A stretch of DNA of 64,000 nucleotides from Aquificota bacterium (GCA_027002265.1 JAMOTM010000055.1:43677-107676); one strand, 5' to 3'; shown: positions 1 to 9,859, counted from the first letter of the stretch. Notes: generated by a model from the sequence alone, not told the origin. Program-made: numbers and translations.

Positions 1-1264
1 CCTTTGAATGATGTTTTTCTTTATCTACAAAACCTAAATCTACTCCAAAAAGATATAAATTTTTAAAGCCTACATTTAAGAAAAATGAAACTGCAGTATT
101 TACAACACTTGGAGTAGAGTTTTCAAAAGGTTTTACCTTAGGTCTATACATATAGTATCCACAAAATTCCTCTCTAGGGAACATATAACTTTCTTTAAAA
201 ATTTCAAAAGTTTTTGGATATAAAACTTCAGGTCCAATTAAGGGAAAATTATATTTTTCTTCATTTAAAAAGGTTAAAGCTTTTACTTTTGTCTCATCTC
301 TTTCAAGTTCAAAATGAAAATCTATTTTTATATTATTTTTCCTTAATACATCTATAGCGGTTCCACAGGAAATAATAAGAGCTTTATCTTGATACTTTTT
401 TATTAAAGGCAAAGCTTCATCTAAAGAAGGACCTGAACCACATATAAATACAGGATAATTTTTTATATCTTCTTTTACTTTCTGAATAGATAAATAAGGA
501 ATATTTTTATTTAAATTCTCCTTTGCATTTTCCAAACCTAATTTTTCATCATCATAAAATCCCCATCCTCTTTTCATTTTCATATTTTGCAAAATAATAT
601 AATTTTCTGCAGCTTTGAAAAGAGGAATTTGAGGTAAATGATTATAAATACTAATAATTTGAGTATTTAAAAGATCTTTATAGAGAAAAATTTCTACATC
701 CTTTTCAAAAACATCAAATTTTGAAGAAAAGCAAAAATGAATATTTCCATAAATCTTTTCAAAATATTTATAATAAGGAAAGGTATATAAGGATAAAATA
801 AAAACTTCTACTTCCGGTTCAAATATAAAAAGATTTTTTATCTCAAATTTTTCTAGTATTTTTTCCAAAGGTTTTCCAAGGCCGATTCCAAGTAAGAATA
901 AAAAGGGTATTTGTTTATCCAGTTTAAATTTGTTTGGAGTAAAATGTTTGTTAGAAAAAAAAATATTATCTATTTCCTCTAAAAGTTTTAAGTGAAAAGA
1001 ATTTCTTGTATCTTGAATTTTACCAATAGATTTATCTGGAACAATTTTAAAAGAAGTTTTGAATTGATTTTCTATAAAAGTATTTATATCTTGACCATAA
1101 AAAAATCTTTTTGAAAAGTTTAAATAAATATCATAACCATAAGGAGTTTTTTCAAGTTTTACTTTTCTAGGCTTTATTTTTTTTACTACATTATATAAAT
1201 TTGGATATTTCTGCTTAAAATATCTTAAGTTTTTTTCAAAAGTATATAAAAGTTTTGAATCCAT
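1..1264 (-). CDS. Motility-associated Maf/DUF115 glycosyltransferase, partial (3' end beyond window)
   Basis: Translated by hand from the minus strand: an open frame from an ATG at 1264 runs without a stop off the left edge (about 421 codons). It contains CGSGPSLDEA near residues 275-284 and LFGVDLGF close to the edge, both hallmarks of the Maf_flag10/DUF115 (MptE-like) family. Family members transfer nonulosonic acids such as pseudaminic or legionaminic acid to flagellin in the cytoplasm before export. The start lies 2 nt after the stop of the HcyBio gene, so the two are co-transcribed. A pseG homologue at 50117-51070 and the flagellar operon starting at 2647 support a flagellin-glycosylation role (inference). 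Confidence 0.85.
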   Translation of the reverse strand, partial: MDSKLLYTFEKNLRYFKQKYPNLYNVVKKIKPRKVKLEKTPYGYDIYLNFSKRFFYGQDINTFIENQFKTSFKIVPDKSIGKIQDTRNSFHLKLLEEIDNIFFSNKHFTPNKFKLDKQIPFLFLLGIGLGKPLEKILEKFEIKNLFIFEPEVEVFILSLYTFPYYKYFEKIYGNIHFCFSSKFDVFEKDVEIFLYKDLLNTQIISIYNHLPQIPLFKAAENYIILQNMKMKRGWGFYDDEKLGLENAKENLNKNIPYLSIQKVKEDIKNYPVFICGSGPSLDEALPLIKKYQDKALIISCGTAIDVLRKNNIKIDFHFELERDETKVKALTFLNEEKYNFPLIGPEVLYPKTFEIFKESYMFPREEFCGYYMYRPKVKPFENSTPSVVNTAVSFFLNVGFKNLYLFGVDLGFVDKEKHHSK

Positions 1265-1266
1265 GA

Positions 1267-2499
1267 TTATTTATTCTCCTTTTCAAGCTTTAGAAGTTTT
1301 TCCATATATTCTAAAGTAAATTTTGGAGGAACATCCGGACCTGGAAGTCTAGAAACGGGTTCGCTTAGAAAGAATTTTTTATTTAATATCCAATCTTTCA
1401 AAATTTCTGCAATTTCCCGAGCTTTTTTATAAGAAGAAACTGGGAAGGCTTTAACTTTTTTATTTAATATTTCTACTTCTCCTTTTTGTAAATCCGAGTA
1501 TTTAACAAAAGCTAAAGGTTTTAAAGGTTCTCCACTTGGATAATTTTCTGAAAAATCCACAACCGGAACTAAAATATCTTTAGCTTTTACAGAAGTCCAA
1601 AAAGCTATTCTTTCATTTAAAATAGGTATAGGAATTCCTATTCCTACAAATAAAGAAACACCATATCCTAAAATGGAAGCACCTTTTATAAATTCATCGC
1701 TCATATTTTTAATGTCTCCAACTACCATTAAAGTTCCGGCAGGAAATTTTGGAAGGCCTCTTTCTGTTCTTTCTACAAAGGGATTGTGTTGAGTTCCATG
1801 AAATGCAATATAACCTACGCCTCCTCCTACAAAAATTCTAGTTCCTATTCCGATAGTTTCATAATAAGGATCATTAAATAAAGGAGATAGAGGTCCAGAA
1901 GTAGAGTAGTTAACATTTCCTAGATTAGGTTTGAGCATACCCATATAAGTATAAATAGTTCTATTTTTATGAAGATTTACTGCAGCTAAATAGTTTTGAT
2001 AAGCATTTCTTGGTGCTAAAAAAGTTCCATAAGGCAAAGTTTTTTTATTTATAACTTTTTTAACTTCTCTTCTAGGGTAACAATCTGTTCCATAACCATA
2101 TCCTTCAAATTCTATATCTTTTCCAGCAACAAGCTCTTCTATTACATGAGCACCGCCATAATCAAAACTTCCTGGATAGACTTCATTTTTCGGATCATCT
2201 TCTGGAAGAGCACTTGCTCCAAGATATATATCTACTGCCGCAAGTCCTGCATAGGCGGGAACCCCATTAAGGTAAGCTTCGTTTAGTTTTATTCTAGGTT
2301 TTGCATGACCTACATTTAAAAGTACACCCGAGGAGCACATACATCCAAAGGTTCCAGTAGTAACTACATCTACTTTTTTTGCAGCTTCTTCTAAACCTAT
2401 TTCTTCTACGAGCTCGCTCATTTCTTCGGCTGTTAAAACTACAGCCTTTCCCCTTTCAATTTTTTCATTAATTTCTTTTATGCTTTTGTTAACTTTCAA
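1267..2499 (-). CDS. Homocysteine biosynthesis protein (HcyBio, DUF39 family)
   Basis: About 410 residues. Recognised from the DUF39 pattern: TTGTFGCMCSSGV near the N-terminus, a Gly/Ala-rich core with GSFDYGGAHVIEEL and GYGTDCYPRREV, then FVGGGVGYIAFHGTQHNP. The family is linked genetically to incorporation of sulfide into aspartate semialdehyde-derived carbon to make homocysteine in methanogens and sulfate reducers. The CBS domains of some archaeal relatives are absent. The frame is open up to an ATG at 2514, but that ATG has no Shine-Dalgarno sequence, while AGGTGGGG sits 6 nt before a TTG at 2499; I therefore prefer the TTG. A ferredoxin/NIL partner gene, usual elsewhere, is not next to it. 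Confidence 0.85.
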   Translation of the reverse strand: MKVNKSIKEINEKIERGKAVVLTAEEMSELVEEIGLEEAAKKVDVVTTGTFGCMCSSGVLLNVGHAKPRIKLNEAYLNGVPAYAGLAAVDIYLGASALPEDDPKNEVYPGSFDYGGAHVIEELVAGKDIEFEGYGYGTDCYPRREVKKVINKKTLPYGTFLAPRNAYQNYLAAVNLHKNRTIYTYMGMLKPNLGNVNYSTSGPLSPLFNDPYYETIGIGTRIFVGGGVGYIAFHGTQHNPFVERTERGLPKFPAGTLMVVGDIKNMSDEFIKGASILGYGVSLFVGIGIPIPILNERIAFWTSVKAKDILVPVVDFSENYPSGEPLKPLAFVKYSDLQKGEVEILNKKVKAFPVSSYKKAREIAEILKDWILNKKFFLSEPVSRLPGPDVPPKFTLEYMEKLLKLEKENK

Positions 2500-2646
2500 G
2501 GGTCCCCACCTCATTTAAATATTCTATTTAAGAAATTGATTTTAGCATAACTTCACTAATAGATGATGATAAAATACTTTTAAAATTTTTAATAAAAATC
2601 CTTGCTTAAGTTTTCTTTATTCTATATTTTCTAAAGGGGTAAAAAA
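2500..2646. promoter_or_regulatory. Divergent promoter region between HcyBio and the flagellar operon
   Basis: AT-rich gap between two diverging transcription units, so promoters for both must lie here or within the genes. No clean sigma-70 or sigma-28 consensus could be fixed by eye. AAAGGGG at about 2634-2640 serves as ribosome binding site for the following ATG at 2647. Confidence 0.4.
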
Positions 2647-2922
2647 ATGAAGATAGAAAATAATCTTTACTATGATGTTATTTCAAACTCTGAACTTTTA
2701 AAAAATAAAAAAGAAATTTCAAAAGCTTTTAGTGAGATATTTTTAAATGAAGTTTTTAAAGAGATTCAAAAAGAGTTTACTTCAAATTCCCTATTTGGAA
2801 ATACTTTTGGAAGTAATATTTATTTTGATCTTTACTTTAAAGAACTTTCTATGATGATAGCTCAGGACGATAATTTTCCTTTAAATAAATTTTTTGAAGA
2901 GAATTTAAAAATAACAAAATAA
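2647..2922 (+). CDS. FlgJ-like rod-binding domain protein
   Basis: Small protein of 91 residues with the rod-binding pattern of the FlgJ N-terminal domain: FLNEVFKEIQKEF followed by SNIYFDLYFKELSMMIAQ. FlgJ caps the growing flagellar rod in the periplasm. The muramidase half found in proteobacterial FlgJ is absent, as in many other phyla. It is the first gene of the plus-strand operon and lies 13 nt before flhA, which supports a flagellar role. The match rests on a short domain, so the function is a family inference. Confidence 0.7.
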   Translation: MKIENNLYYDVISNSELLKNKKEISKAFSEIFLNEVFKEIQKEFTSNSLFGNTFGSNIYFDLYFKELSMMIAQDDNFPLNKFFEENLKITK

Positions 2923-2935
2923 AAAGGGTTAAAGT

Positions 2936-5032
2936 TTGAAAAGAATTATTGCTCTTCTTGAAAAATTTCAAAAACACTCGGATTTAGTTTTTGTTTTTCT
3001 CTTAATTTGTATTTTGGCTGCTATGATTCTACCTTTACCTCCTTTTATTTTAGATTTACTTTTGACTTTAAGTATTACTCTTTCTTTACTTACTCTGCTT
3101 GTAACTATATATATCAAACATCCCTTAGAGTTTACCGTATTTCCCTCCTTACTTTTGCTTTTAACTTTATTTAGACTTTCTTTAAATGTTGCAACTACAA
3201 GAAGAATTTTACTTTATGGTCAAAATGGCCCGGATGCAGTAAGTGAAGTTATAAAATCTTTCGGGGAATTTGTAGTAAAGGGAAATGTTTTAGTAGGTTT
3301 AATTATATTTTTAATTTTAATTATTATTAATTATATGGTAATAACTAAGGGAACCGAAAGAATTGCAGAAGTTGCAGCAAGATTTACTTTAGATGCTATG
3401 CCTGGTAAACAAATGGCAATAGATGCGGATTTAAATGCGGGTTTTATAGATGAAAAGGAAGCTCAAAGAAGAAGGCAAGAACTTGTAAAGGAAGCTGACT
3501 TTTATGGTGCTATGGATGGTGCTACTAAGTTTATTCGGGGAGATGCTATAGCTGGATTTTTAATTACAGCTATAAACTTGATTGGAGGAATAGCTGTTGG
3601 TATTTTGCAACATGGGCTTTCATTTTCCCAAGCTTTAAAAACATATACTATTTTAACAGTGGGAGATGGACTTGTTTCTCAAATTCCTTCTTTAATAACC
3701 TCAGTCGCAGCTGGTTTTATGGTTACACGTTCAGCTTCCCAAACAGATTTGGGAACAGAAATTGTTACTCAGCTTTCCTCTTATCCAAAGGCTTTAGCTT
3801 TAGCTTCGTTAATCTTGTTTATAATAGCCCTTGTTCCGGGAATGCCAAAGCTTCCCTTTATAACTTTAGCTTTGATAGTAGCAGCCATAGCCTATCTTGC
3901 CTATATGATGGTTGAAGAAAAAGAAAAAGAAATAAAAGAAAAAGAAGTAAAAACTGCTATGACTCAAGTTAAAAAGACTCCTGAAACTATTATTGTTCAA
4001 CCTGATCCTTTAGCTTTAGAAATAGGGACTTACTTAGTTCATTTGGTAGATGAAAAAACCGGAGGGGAGCTTTTAAATAGAATAAAAAATTTAAGATATA
4101 AAATAGCAAAAGAGCTTGGTCTTATAATACCCCTTGTTCATATCAGAGATAGTTTTGAGATAGATAAAAATGAATATAGGATTTTAATAAAAGGAGTGGA
4201 GGTCGCAAGGTATAAAGTATATCCTGGAAAATATTTGGCTATTAACTTAGGGGCCGTTAAGGATCGACTTGATAAGTATGGAAAAGTTATTCCTACTAGA
4301 GAACCTGCATTTGGTTTGGAAGCTTATTGGATAGATCCAACTTTAAAGGAGAAGGCTAAAGCTCTTGGTTATACTGTAGTAGATGTTTCCAATTTAATTA
4401 TTACTCATCTTCAAGAAACAATTAAGCAAAACGCAGCTGATCTTTTAACTCGAGTTGAACTCCAAAAGATTTTAGATGGTCTTTCTAAACGGTATCCCGT
4501 GGTTAATGAACTTATAGGGGAAGGTCCTGGAAAAGTTCCTATAAATATTCTTCATAGAGTATGTCAAAATCTTTTAGAAGAACAAATTCCTATTAATGAT
4601 ATGATAACTATTATAGAAACTCTTGCGGATTTACTTACCTTGAATCAAAATCTTCCTCCTATTCTTTTAACGGAAGAAGTAAGAAGGGCTTTAAATAAAG
4701 TAATTACCAAAAAGTATGCTGCTCCAGATGGTACTTTAAATGTAGTAATTTTAGATCCATCTATCGAAAAAATGATTTTAGATTATGCAACAAAAAAAGC
4801 TCCATTACCTTCAGAAGTGGTTCATAGTATAATAAATCAATTAAGAAAACTTACAAATGAATTTTATTTACGTGGTCTTATGCCAGTGCTTTTAGTTGCT
4901 ATGCCAGAAATTAGAAGAACGGTAAGAGATTTAATTAAATCAGATTTTCCAAATTGGGGCGTAATGTCAACTCAAGAAGTTGCCCCAGGAACGAAAATAA
5001 ATGTTATAGGTAGGGTGACTCCAAATGGCTAG
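2936..5032 (+). CDS. flhA: Flagellar export-gate protein FlhA
   Basis: 698 residues, the usual FlhA length. The first ~330 residues contain about eight hydrophobic membrane segments and the FHIPEP-family block (TRRILLYGQNGPDAVSEVIK, then KGTERIAEVAARFTLDAMPG). The rest is the cytoplasmic domain that docks export substrates and chaperones, ending in RDLIKSDFPNWGVMSTQEV. It forms the nonameric export gate of the flagellar type III apparatus in the inner membrane. The start is a TTG at 2936 preceded by AAAAGGG. Its 3' end overlaps flhF by 8 nt, indicating translational coupling. Confidence 0.97.
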   Translation: MKRIIALLEKFQKHSDLVFVFLLICILAAMILPLPPFILDLLLTLSITLSLLTLLVTIYIKHPLEFTVFPSLLLLLTLFRLSLNVATTRRILLYGQNGPDAVSEVIKSFGEFVVKGNVLVGLIIFLILIIINYMVITKGTERIAEVAARFTLDAMPGKQMAIDADLNAGFIDEKEAQRRRQELVKEADFYGAMDGATKFIRGDAIAGFLITAINLIGGIAVGILQHGLSFSQALKTYTILTVGDGLVSQIPSLITSVAAGFMVTRSASQTDLGTEIVTQLSSYPKALALASLILFIIALVPGMPKLPFITLALIVAAIAYLAYMMVEEKEKEIKEKEVKTAMTQVKKTPETIIVQPDPLALEIGTYLVHLVDEKTGGELLNRIKNLRYKIAKELGLIIPLVHIRDSFEIDKNEYRILIKGVEVARYKVYPGKYLAINLGAVKDRLDKYGKVIPTREPAFGLEAYWIDPTLKEKAKALGYTVVDVSNLIITHLQETIKQNAADLLTRVELQKILDGLSKRYPVVNELIGEGPGKVPINILHRVCQNLLEEQIPINDMITIIETLADLLTLNQNLPPILLTEEVRRALNKVITKKYAAPDGTLNVVILDPSIEKMILDYATKKAPLPSEVVHSIINQLRKLTNEFYLRGLMPVLLVAMPEIRRTVRDLIKSDFPNWGVMSTQEVAPGTKINVIGRVTPNG

Positions 5033-6443
5033 AGTGAAAATTTATGAAGGGTCTAATTTAATGGAATTATATGAAAGAATTAAAAGAGAACATCCTAACG
5101 GTAAAATTCTTTCTACAGAAAAAATAGAAAAAAGAAAATTTCTGTTTTTTAAAAAGTTTTATTATAAAGTTTTAGTTGAGGTAGATGAAAATATATTCTC
5201 TACAAAAGAACGTGCAAAGGAAATTTTATCTATTTTAGAAAAAGATAAAAAGGAAAATCAAGAGGAAGAGTCTGCTTCCGTTTTATCCTTTGTGGAAAAT
5301 AAGGAGAAAGATTCTTTTAAAAATTCTTTAGAAAGTAAAGAAAGCATATCTTTAAAAGATAATTTTATTTTGGAGGACTTGCAAAAGAATAATGAAACTA
5401 TAGAAAGTTCAATATCAACTTTTGAAAAAAGCAAATTTTATGAAGAATCAAAGCAAGCAGAGATAACTAAAAAAGAAAAAAATTATATAGATAAAAGAAG
5501 TTCTACAGAAGTTTTAGAAGAAAAACTTGATAGTATGTCTCGTCTTTTAAAGGAACTTGTAGATGTTATAAAAAAATCTCAACTTGAAAGTTCTCCGAAG
5601 AATCCTTTTATTCGCCCAAGTTTAAATTTAGAAGAACTTGAGGATTTAGAAGGTGATGCAAGAAAACTTGCTGAGTTCCTAATAGAAAGAGGAATAGAGC
5701 CAGATATAGCAAAAAGTTTAGTTTTAGTTTCCTGTGGTTTGAATATGGAAACTGGAAAATATGATTTATCTATTCCTTCCAGAAAAGAGGTAATTTTAAA
5801 AGGATTAGAAAAATATATTAAATTTACCGGACCTATAAAAATAGAAGAAGGAAAAAGAAAAATTGTAGCTTTTGTAGGTCCCACGGGAGTTGGAAAAACT
5901 ACAAATTTAATAAAGCTTGCCTCATATTATGCTTTAGATGAAGGAAAAAAAGTTGCTATTATAAATGCGGACACTTTTAAGATAGGTGCTCAAGATCAAA
6001 TAAGAATATACTCAAGAATTTTAAATGTACCTTATAAAACCGTGAGTGATGCCATAAAATTAAAAGAGGCCTTAAAAGAATTTCATGATTACGATTTAAT
6101 TTTTATAGATACGGTGGGAAGAAGTCACTATGATCATTGGAAATTGGGAGAAATTAAAGCTACTTTGGCTTTAGAAGAATCTATGGATATATTTTTAGTT
6201 TTATCTTGCTCTATGAAAGATTTGGAGCTTTATGAAGCAACAAAAAGATTTTCAAGAATTTTTCCAATAACCGCTTTATTTTTTACAAAAATTGATGAAT
6301 GTTTAACTCCAGGAAGCATAGTAAATGTTCCTTTTAGATATTCTTATCCGCTTTCATATATAAGCACAGGTCAAAGAGTTCCGGAAGACATAAAAGTTTT
6401 AAATCCTGAGACTTTAACGGAAATAATTTTAGGAGAAGAGTAA
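5025..6443 (+). CDS. flhF: Flagellar biosynthesis GTPase FlhF
   Basis: 472 residues. The N-terminal ~180 are charged and low-complexity (B domain), followed by an SRP-type N domain and G domain with P-loop GPTGVGKTT from residue 285, DTVGRSHYD (G3) and TKIDE (G4). FlhF is the third SRP-family GTPase and fixes position and number of polar flagella together with FlhG. It overlaps flhA by 8 nt and precedes flhG by 5 nt, the classical order flhA-flhF-flhG-fliA. Confidence 0.95.
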   Translation: MARVKIYEGSNLMELYERIKREHPNGKILSTEKIEKRKFLFFKKFYYKVLVEVDENIFSTKERAKEILSILEKDKKENQEEESASVLSFVENKEKDSFKNSLESKESISLKDNFILEDLQKNNETIESSISTFEKSKFYEESKQAEITKKEKNYIDKRSSTEVLEEKLDSMSRLLKELVDVIKKSQLESSPKNPFIRPSLNLEELEDLEGDARKLAEFLIERGIEPDIAKSLVLVSCGLNMETGKYDLSIPSRKEVILKGLEKYIKFTGPIKIEEGKRKIVAFVGPTGVGKTTNLIKLASYYALDEGKKVAIINADTFKIGAQDQIRIYSRILNVPYKTVSDAIKLKEALKEFHDYDLIFIDTVGRSHYDHWKLGEIKATLALEESMDIFLVLSCSMKDLELYEATKRFSRIFPITALFFTKIDECLTPGSIVNVPFRYSYPLSYISTGQRVPEDIKVLNPETLTEIILGEE

Positions 6444-6448
6444 TAAAA

Positions 6449-7318
6449 ATGCAAGATCAAGCTAAATCTTTAAGGGAAAAAGTAACAAACTTAAAAAAAA
6501 ATTCAAATAAAAATACAAATTTTTTAGCTATAACTTCTGGAAAAGGGGGAGTAGGGAAAACTAACATTGTTGCAAATTTGGCCTATATTCTTGCAAATGA
6601 ATTTAATAAAAAAATTTTAGCTTTTGACGCAGATTTAGGTCTTGGAAATTTAAATGTTCTTCTTGGTATAAAAACAAAATATACTTTAAGAGATGTGATT
6701 GAATATGGTTTTCCTATAAAAAACATAATAATAAACTATAAAGGTTTTGATATTTTGCCTGGTCTTTCGGATATAACAGGTATCGATGAAGTTAAAGAAG
6801 ACGATGTTAATTTTTTGCTTTTTCAACTTAAAGATATATGCAAGGATTATGATTTAATTTTAATAGATACCTCAGCTGGTATAGGTAAAGATGTTATAAG
6901 TTTTATAGCTGCCTCTAATAAGACTACCGTTATAACTACACCTGAACCTACCGCGCTCGCAGATGCCTATGCTCTTATAAAGAAGCTCTATATAGATTAT
7001 GGTTATAAAAATTTTGATCTAATTTTTAATATGGTTCGCTCTTCTCAAGAGTTTACAGAAAGTGTAAATAAATTAAGCTATGTTTGTCAAAGATATTTAA
7101 ACTTTATTCCTAGTTTACTTGGAAGTTTACCTTTTACCTTAAAGTTACGAGAGTGTGTAAAAAAACGTCAATTAATAGCTGAGGTTTATCCAAATAGTGA
7201 ATTTTCTTTAAAACTAAAAAATATTGCTGCTAAAATTCTAAATTTAAAAATAGAAAATAATAAGCAAAATTTTTGGGATAAACTTTTAAGTATTCTCAAA
7301 ATTCGGAGACAAAAATGA
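6449..7318 (+). CDS. flhG: MinD/ParA-type flagellar number regulator FlhG (FleN)
   Basis: 289 residues. A deviant Walker A motif GKGGVGKTN lies near residues 31-39, preceded by a basic and amphipathic N-terminus that in FlhG binds FlhF and stimulates its GTPase. DADLGLGNLNVLLG and IDTSAGIG follow as the switch regions of the MinD/ParA ATPase fold. The protein limits flagellar number, probably at the membrane. It is sandwiched between flhF and fliA, which separates it from the septum-site protein MinD. Confidence 0.93.
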   Translation: MQDQAKSLREKVTNLKKNSNKNTNFLAITSGKGGVGKTNIVANLAYILANEFNKKILAFDADLGLGNLNVLLGIKTKYTLRDVIEYGFPIKNIIINYKGFDILPGLSDITGIDEVKEDDVNFLLFQLKDICKDYDLILIDTSAGIGKDVISFIAASNKTTVITTPEPTALADAYALIKKLYIDYGYKNFDLIFNMVRSSQEFTESVNKLSYVCQRYLNFIPSLLGSLPFTLKLRECVKKRQLIAEVYPNSEFSLKLKNIAAKILNLKIENNKQNFWDKLLSILKIRRQK

Positions 7319-8055
7319 GATATTCTGATATTTATGAGGAAAATAAGATTTTGGATAAAAAAAAGCTTGTAATAAAGTACTTACCCTTAGTAAAGAATAT
7401 AGCTTATAAGATTTATAAGAAACTTCCAAATGGAGTTGTTGAGTTTGACGAGCTTGTAAATACTGGAGTTTTAGGCCTTTTGGATGCTATAGAAAAATTT
7501 GATAAAGATAAAGGAAATTTGGGAACTTATGCTTATATAAGAATTCGGGGAGAGATTTTAGATTTTTTAAGAAAATTAGATTGGCTTCCCAAAAATCAAA
7601 GAGAGAAGGTAAAAGAGCTTCAAAGAAAATTTTTATATTATTATCAAAGAGAAGAAGAAATTCCAGATGAGGAAACTTTAGCCGGTATGTTAAATACGGA
7701 TGTGGATACTGTAAAAAAACTTTTGACTTTATCTGAAATAAATAATATTATTTCTTTAGAAGAAATAATAAACCCAGAACTTAATCAAACTTTAAAAGAT
7801 GTTTTACCGGATACTTCTCCTTCTCCCGAAGAAGAAGCTATTAAGGAATCTTTAAAGGAACGTTTGAAAGAGGCTTTAAAAAAGCTTTCAGAAAGAGAAA
7901 AGCTTATTTTGCAACTTGTTTATGTTGAAGAATTAAAGGTAGAAGATATTGCAAAAATTTTGAACATATCTATTTCCAGAGTTTCCCAAATAAAGCATCA
8001 AGCTTTAAGAAAACTTAGAAAAATTCTTTCTAAAGAGTTAGGGGAAAGGTTATGA
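7315..8055 (+). CDS. fliA: RNA polymerase sigma factor FliA (sigma-28)
   Basis: 246 residues. Region 2 is seen in YLPLVKNIAYKIYKKLP and FDELVNTGVLGLLDAIEKFD with the RIRGEILDFLRKLDWLP block typical of the FliA/SigD class. Region 4 ends the protein (LSEREKLILQLVYVEEL, then a helix-turn-helix with ISRVSQIKHQALRKLR). It directs transcription of late flagellar genes. ATGA overlaps couple it to flhG upstream and panB downstream. No anti-sigma factor FlgM gene is visible in the window. Confidence 0.95.
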   Translation: MRYSDIYEENKILDKKKLVIKYLPLVKNIAYKIYKKLPNGVVEFDELVNTGVLGLLDAIEKFDKDKGNLGTYAYIRIRGEILDFLRKLDWLPKNQREKVKELQRKFLYYYQREEEIPDEETLAGMLNTDVDTVKKLLTLSEINNIISLEEIINPELNQTLKDVLPDTSPSPEEEAIKESLKERLKEALKKLSEREKLILQLVYVEELKVEDIAKILNISISRVSQIKHQALRKLRKILSKELGERL

Positions 8056-8852
8056 AGGTGGTAACTGTAAATACTATAAAGGAAAAAAAGCGTAAAGAAA
8101 AAATTGTAATGCTTACAGCTTATGATTATTTAAGTGCAAAAATTGTAGATGAGGTAGGGGTAGATATTATTTTAGTAGGCGATTCTCTTTCTATGGTAAT
8201 ATTAGGATATACAAATACAAATGCGGTTACTTTAAATGAAATGCTTCATCATGCAAAAGCTGTTTTAAGAGGAACAAAAAGAGCTTTAGTTGTATTAGAT
8301 ATGCCTTTTGGAACTTATCAAGTAAGCGAAAAGGATGCTTTAAAAAATTGTATATATGCATTTAAAGAACTTTCAAAGGAAGCTAAAGTTCATATTGCTT
8401 TAAAGATAGAAGGAGGAAAAGAAATTGCACCTTTAGTTAAAAAACTTGTAGATATTGGAATTCCTATTATGGGACATATCGGTCTTCAACCTCAGAAATT
8501 TTATGCTTTAGGAAAGTTTAAAACTTTTGAGGAAGAGGAAAAACTACTTGAAGATGCAAAAGCGTTAGAAGAAGCTGGAGTTTTTTCAATAGTTTTAGAA
8601 AAAGTAAAGGAAAATGTAGCAAAAAAAATTACAGAAAATTTAAAAATTCCAACTATTGGAATTGGAGCTGGGAGATTTGTAGATGGACAAGTTTTAGTTT
8701 TTCATGATGTTTTAGGTTTATTTTCAGATTTTAAACCAAAATTTGTAAAAAGATATTTGGAAGGACAAAAATTATTTAAGGAAGCTTTAGAAAAATTTAA
8801 AAATGATGTAAAAACAGGAAAATTTCCAGAAGAATCTCATGTTTTTAAATAA
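8052..8852 (+). CDS. panB: 3-methyl-2-oxobutanoate hydroxymethyltransferase
   Basis: 266 residues, normal PanB length. Landmarks are MLTAYDYLSAKIVDE, ILVGDSLSMVILGY (Mg2+ binding Asp), VVLDMPFGTY, IKIEGG-type KIEGGKE and PTIGIGAGRFVDGQ. It adds the methylene group from methylenetetrahydrofolate to ketoisovalerate, the first committed step of pantothenate and coenzyme A synthesis. It overlaps fliA by 4 nt, so a vitamin-biosynthesis gene is translationally coupled to a flagellar sigma factor; no panC or panD is nearby. Confidence 0.96.
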   Translation: MKVVTVNTIKEKKRKEKIVMLTAYDYLSAKIVDEVGVDIILVGDSLSMVILGYTNTNAVTLNEMLHHAKAVLRGTKRALVVLDMPFGTYQVSEKDALKNCIYAFKELSKEAKVHIALKIEGGKEIAPLVKKLVDIGIPIMGHIGLQPQKFYALGKFKTFEEEEKLLEDAKALEEAGVFSIVLEKVKENVAKKITENLKIPTIGIGAGRFVDGQVLVFHDVLGLFSDFKPKFVKRYLEGQKLFKEALEKFKNDVKTGKFPEESHVFK

Positions 8853-8878
8853 AAAAAACTTCAAAAAGGAAAGGAATT

Positions 8879-9859
8879 ATGGAAAATAAAAATATAAATG
8901 TAGGATTTTGGGCAAAGGATGTTTTAAAGCTTTTACCTGGAACACCTTTTGAGGGTATATTTGTTATTGAAGCAACGGATATAAAAAAACATAAAACTGG
9001 AGAGCCTTTCTTAAGAGTAGTTTTATCAGATAAAACTGGTGGTTTTACAGCCCTTTGGTGGAAACCTCCAAAAGATGAAGATTTATCCAAGTATAAGAAA
9101 GGAGATGTAGTTTTTGTGAAAGGAACTTTTGAACTTCATCAAGGGAAACCTCAGCCTCGTCTTGTGGTTTTTAGAAAGTTAAAGGAAGGGGAATATCCAC
9201 CGGAAAAATTCATTGAATTTTCTAAATATGATATAGATGAAATGATTCTTCAAGTTTATGAAATTATAGATACTATAAAAAACCCTTTTTTAAAAACTCT
9301 TTTGGAAAAAATATTTAAAGATGATAATGTTTTAAAAAAAATAAAAGTTACTCCTGGAGGAAAGAAGGTTCATCATGCAGCTATAGGAGGACTTTTGGAG
9401 CATACTCTAGGTGTAGTTGAAATTTGTGAAGTAGTAGTAAAAAGATATAAAAAACTTGATAGAGATTTACTTATAGCTGCAGCTCTTTTACATGATATTG
9501 GGAAAATATTTGAATATAAGTTAACAAATACTTTTGAAATTACAGATAAAGGAAAGCTTTTAGGACATGTATATTTAGGTACCGAGTTTGTTAGTAAAGT
9601 TATAGATACAATACCAGATTTTCCAGAAAGCTTAAAAATAAAACTTCTTCATTGTATTTTAGCTCATCAAGGTGAGTATGAATTTGGTTCTCCAAAAAGG
9701 CCTAAAACTTTGGAAGCCGCAGCTCTTCATCTTGCAGATTCTTTGGATGCTAAATTAAAAGCTTTTGAAGAGTTTATTGAAAAAGAAATGGAAGAAGGGG
9801 AAGTTTGGACTAAAATGCATCCAGCTTATATGGTTCCAATTTATTTTGATAAGGAGTAG
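8879..9859 (+). CDS. OB-fold/HD-domain 3'-5' exoribonuclease (YhaM-like)
   Basis: 326 residues. The N-terminal ~100 form an OB-fold-like nucleic-acid-binding domain (FLRVVLSDKTGGFTALWW); the rest is an HD phosphohydrolase domain with HHAAIGGLLEHTLGV, AALLHDIGKIFEY and ILAHQGEYEFGSPKRP, the arrangement of YhaM/CBF1-type nucleases. Members trim RNA 3' ends in a metal-dependent reaction. AAAGGAAAGG precedes the ATG. It lies 26 nt downstream of panB in the same operon. Confidence 0.85.
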   Translation: MENKNINVGFWAKDVLKLLPGTPFEGIFVIEATDIKKHKTGEPFLRVVLSDKTGGFTALWWKPPKDEDLSKYKKGDVVFVKGTFELHQGKPQPRLVVFRKLKEGEYPPEKFIEFSKYDIDEMILQVYEIIDTIKNPFLKTLLEKIFKDDNVLKKIKVTPGGKKVHHAAIGGLLEHTLGVVEICEVVVKRYKKLDRDLLIAAALLHDIGKIFEYKLTNTFEITDKGKLLGHVYLGTEFVSKVIDTIPDFPESLKIKLLHCILAHQGEYEFGSPKRPKTLEAAALHLADSLDAKLKAFEEFIEKEMEEGEVWTKMHPAYMVPIYFDKE

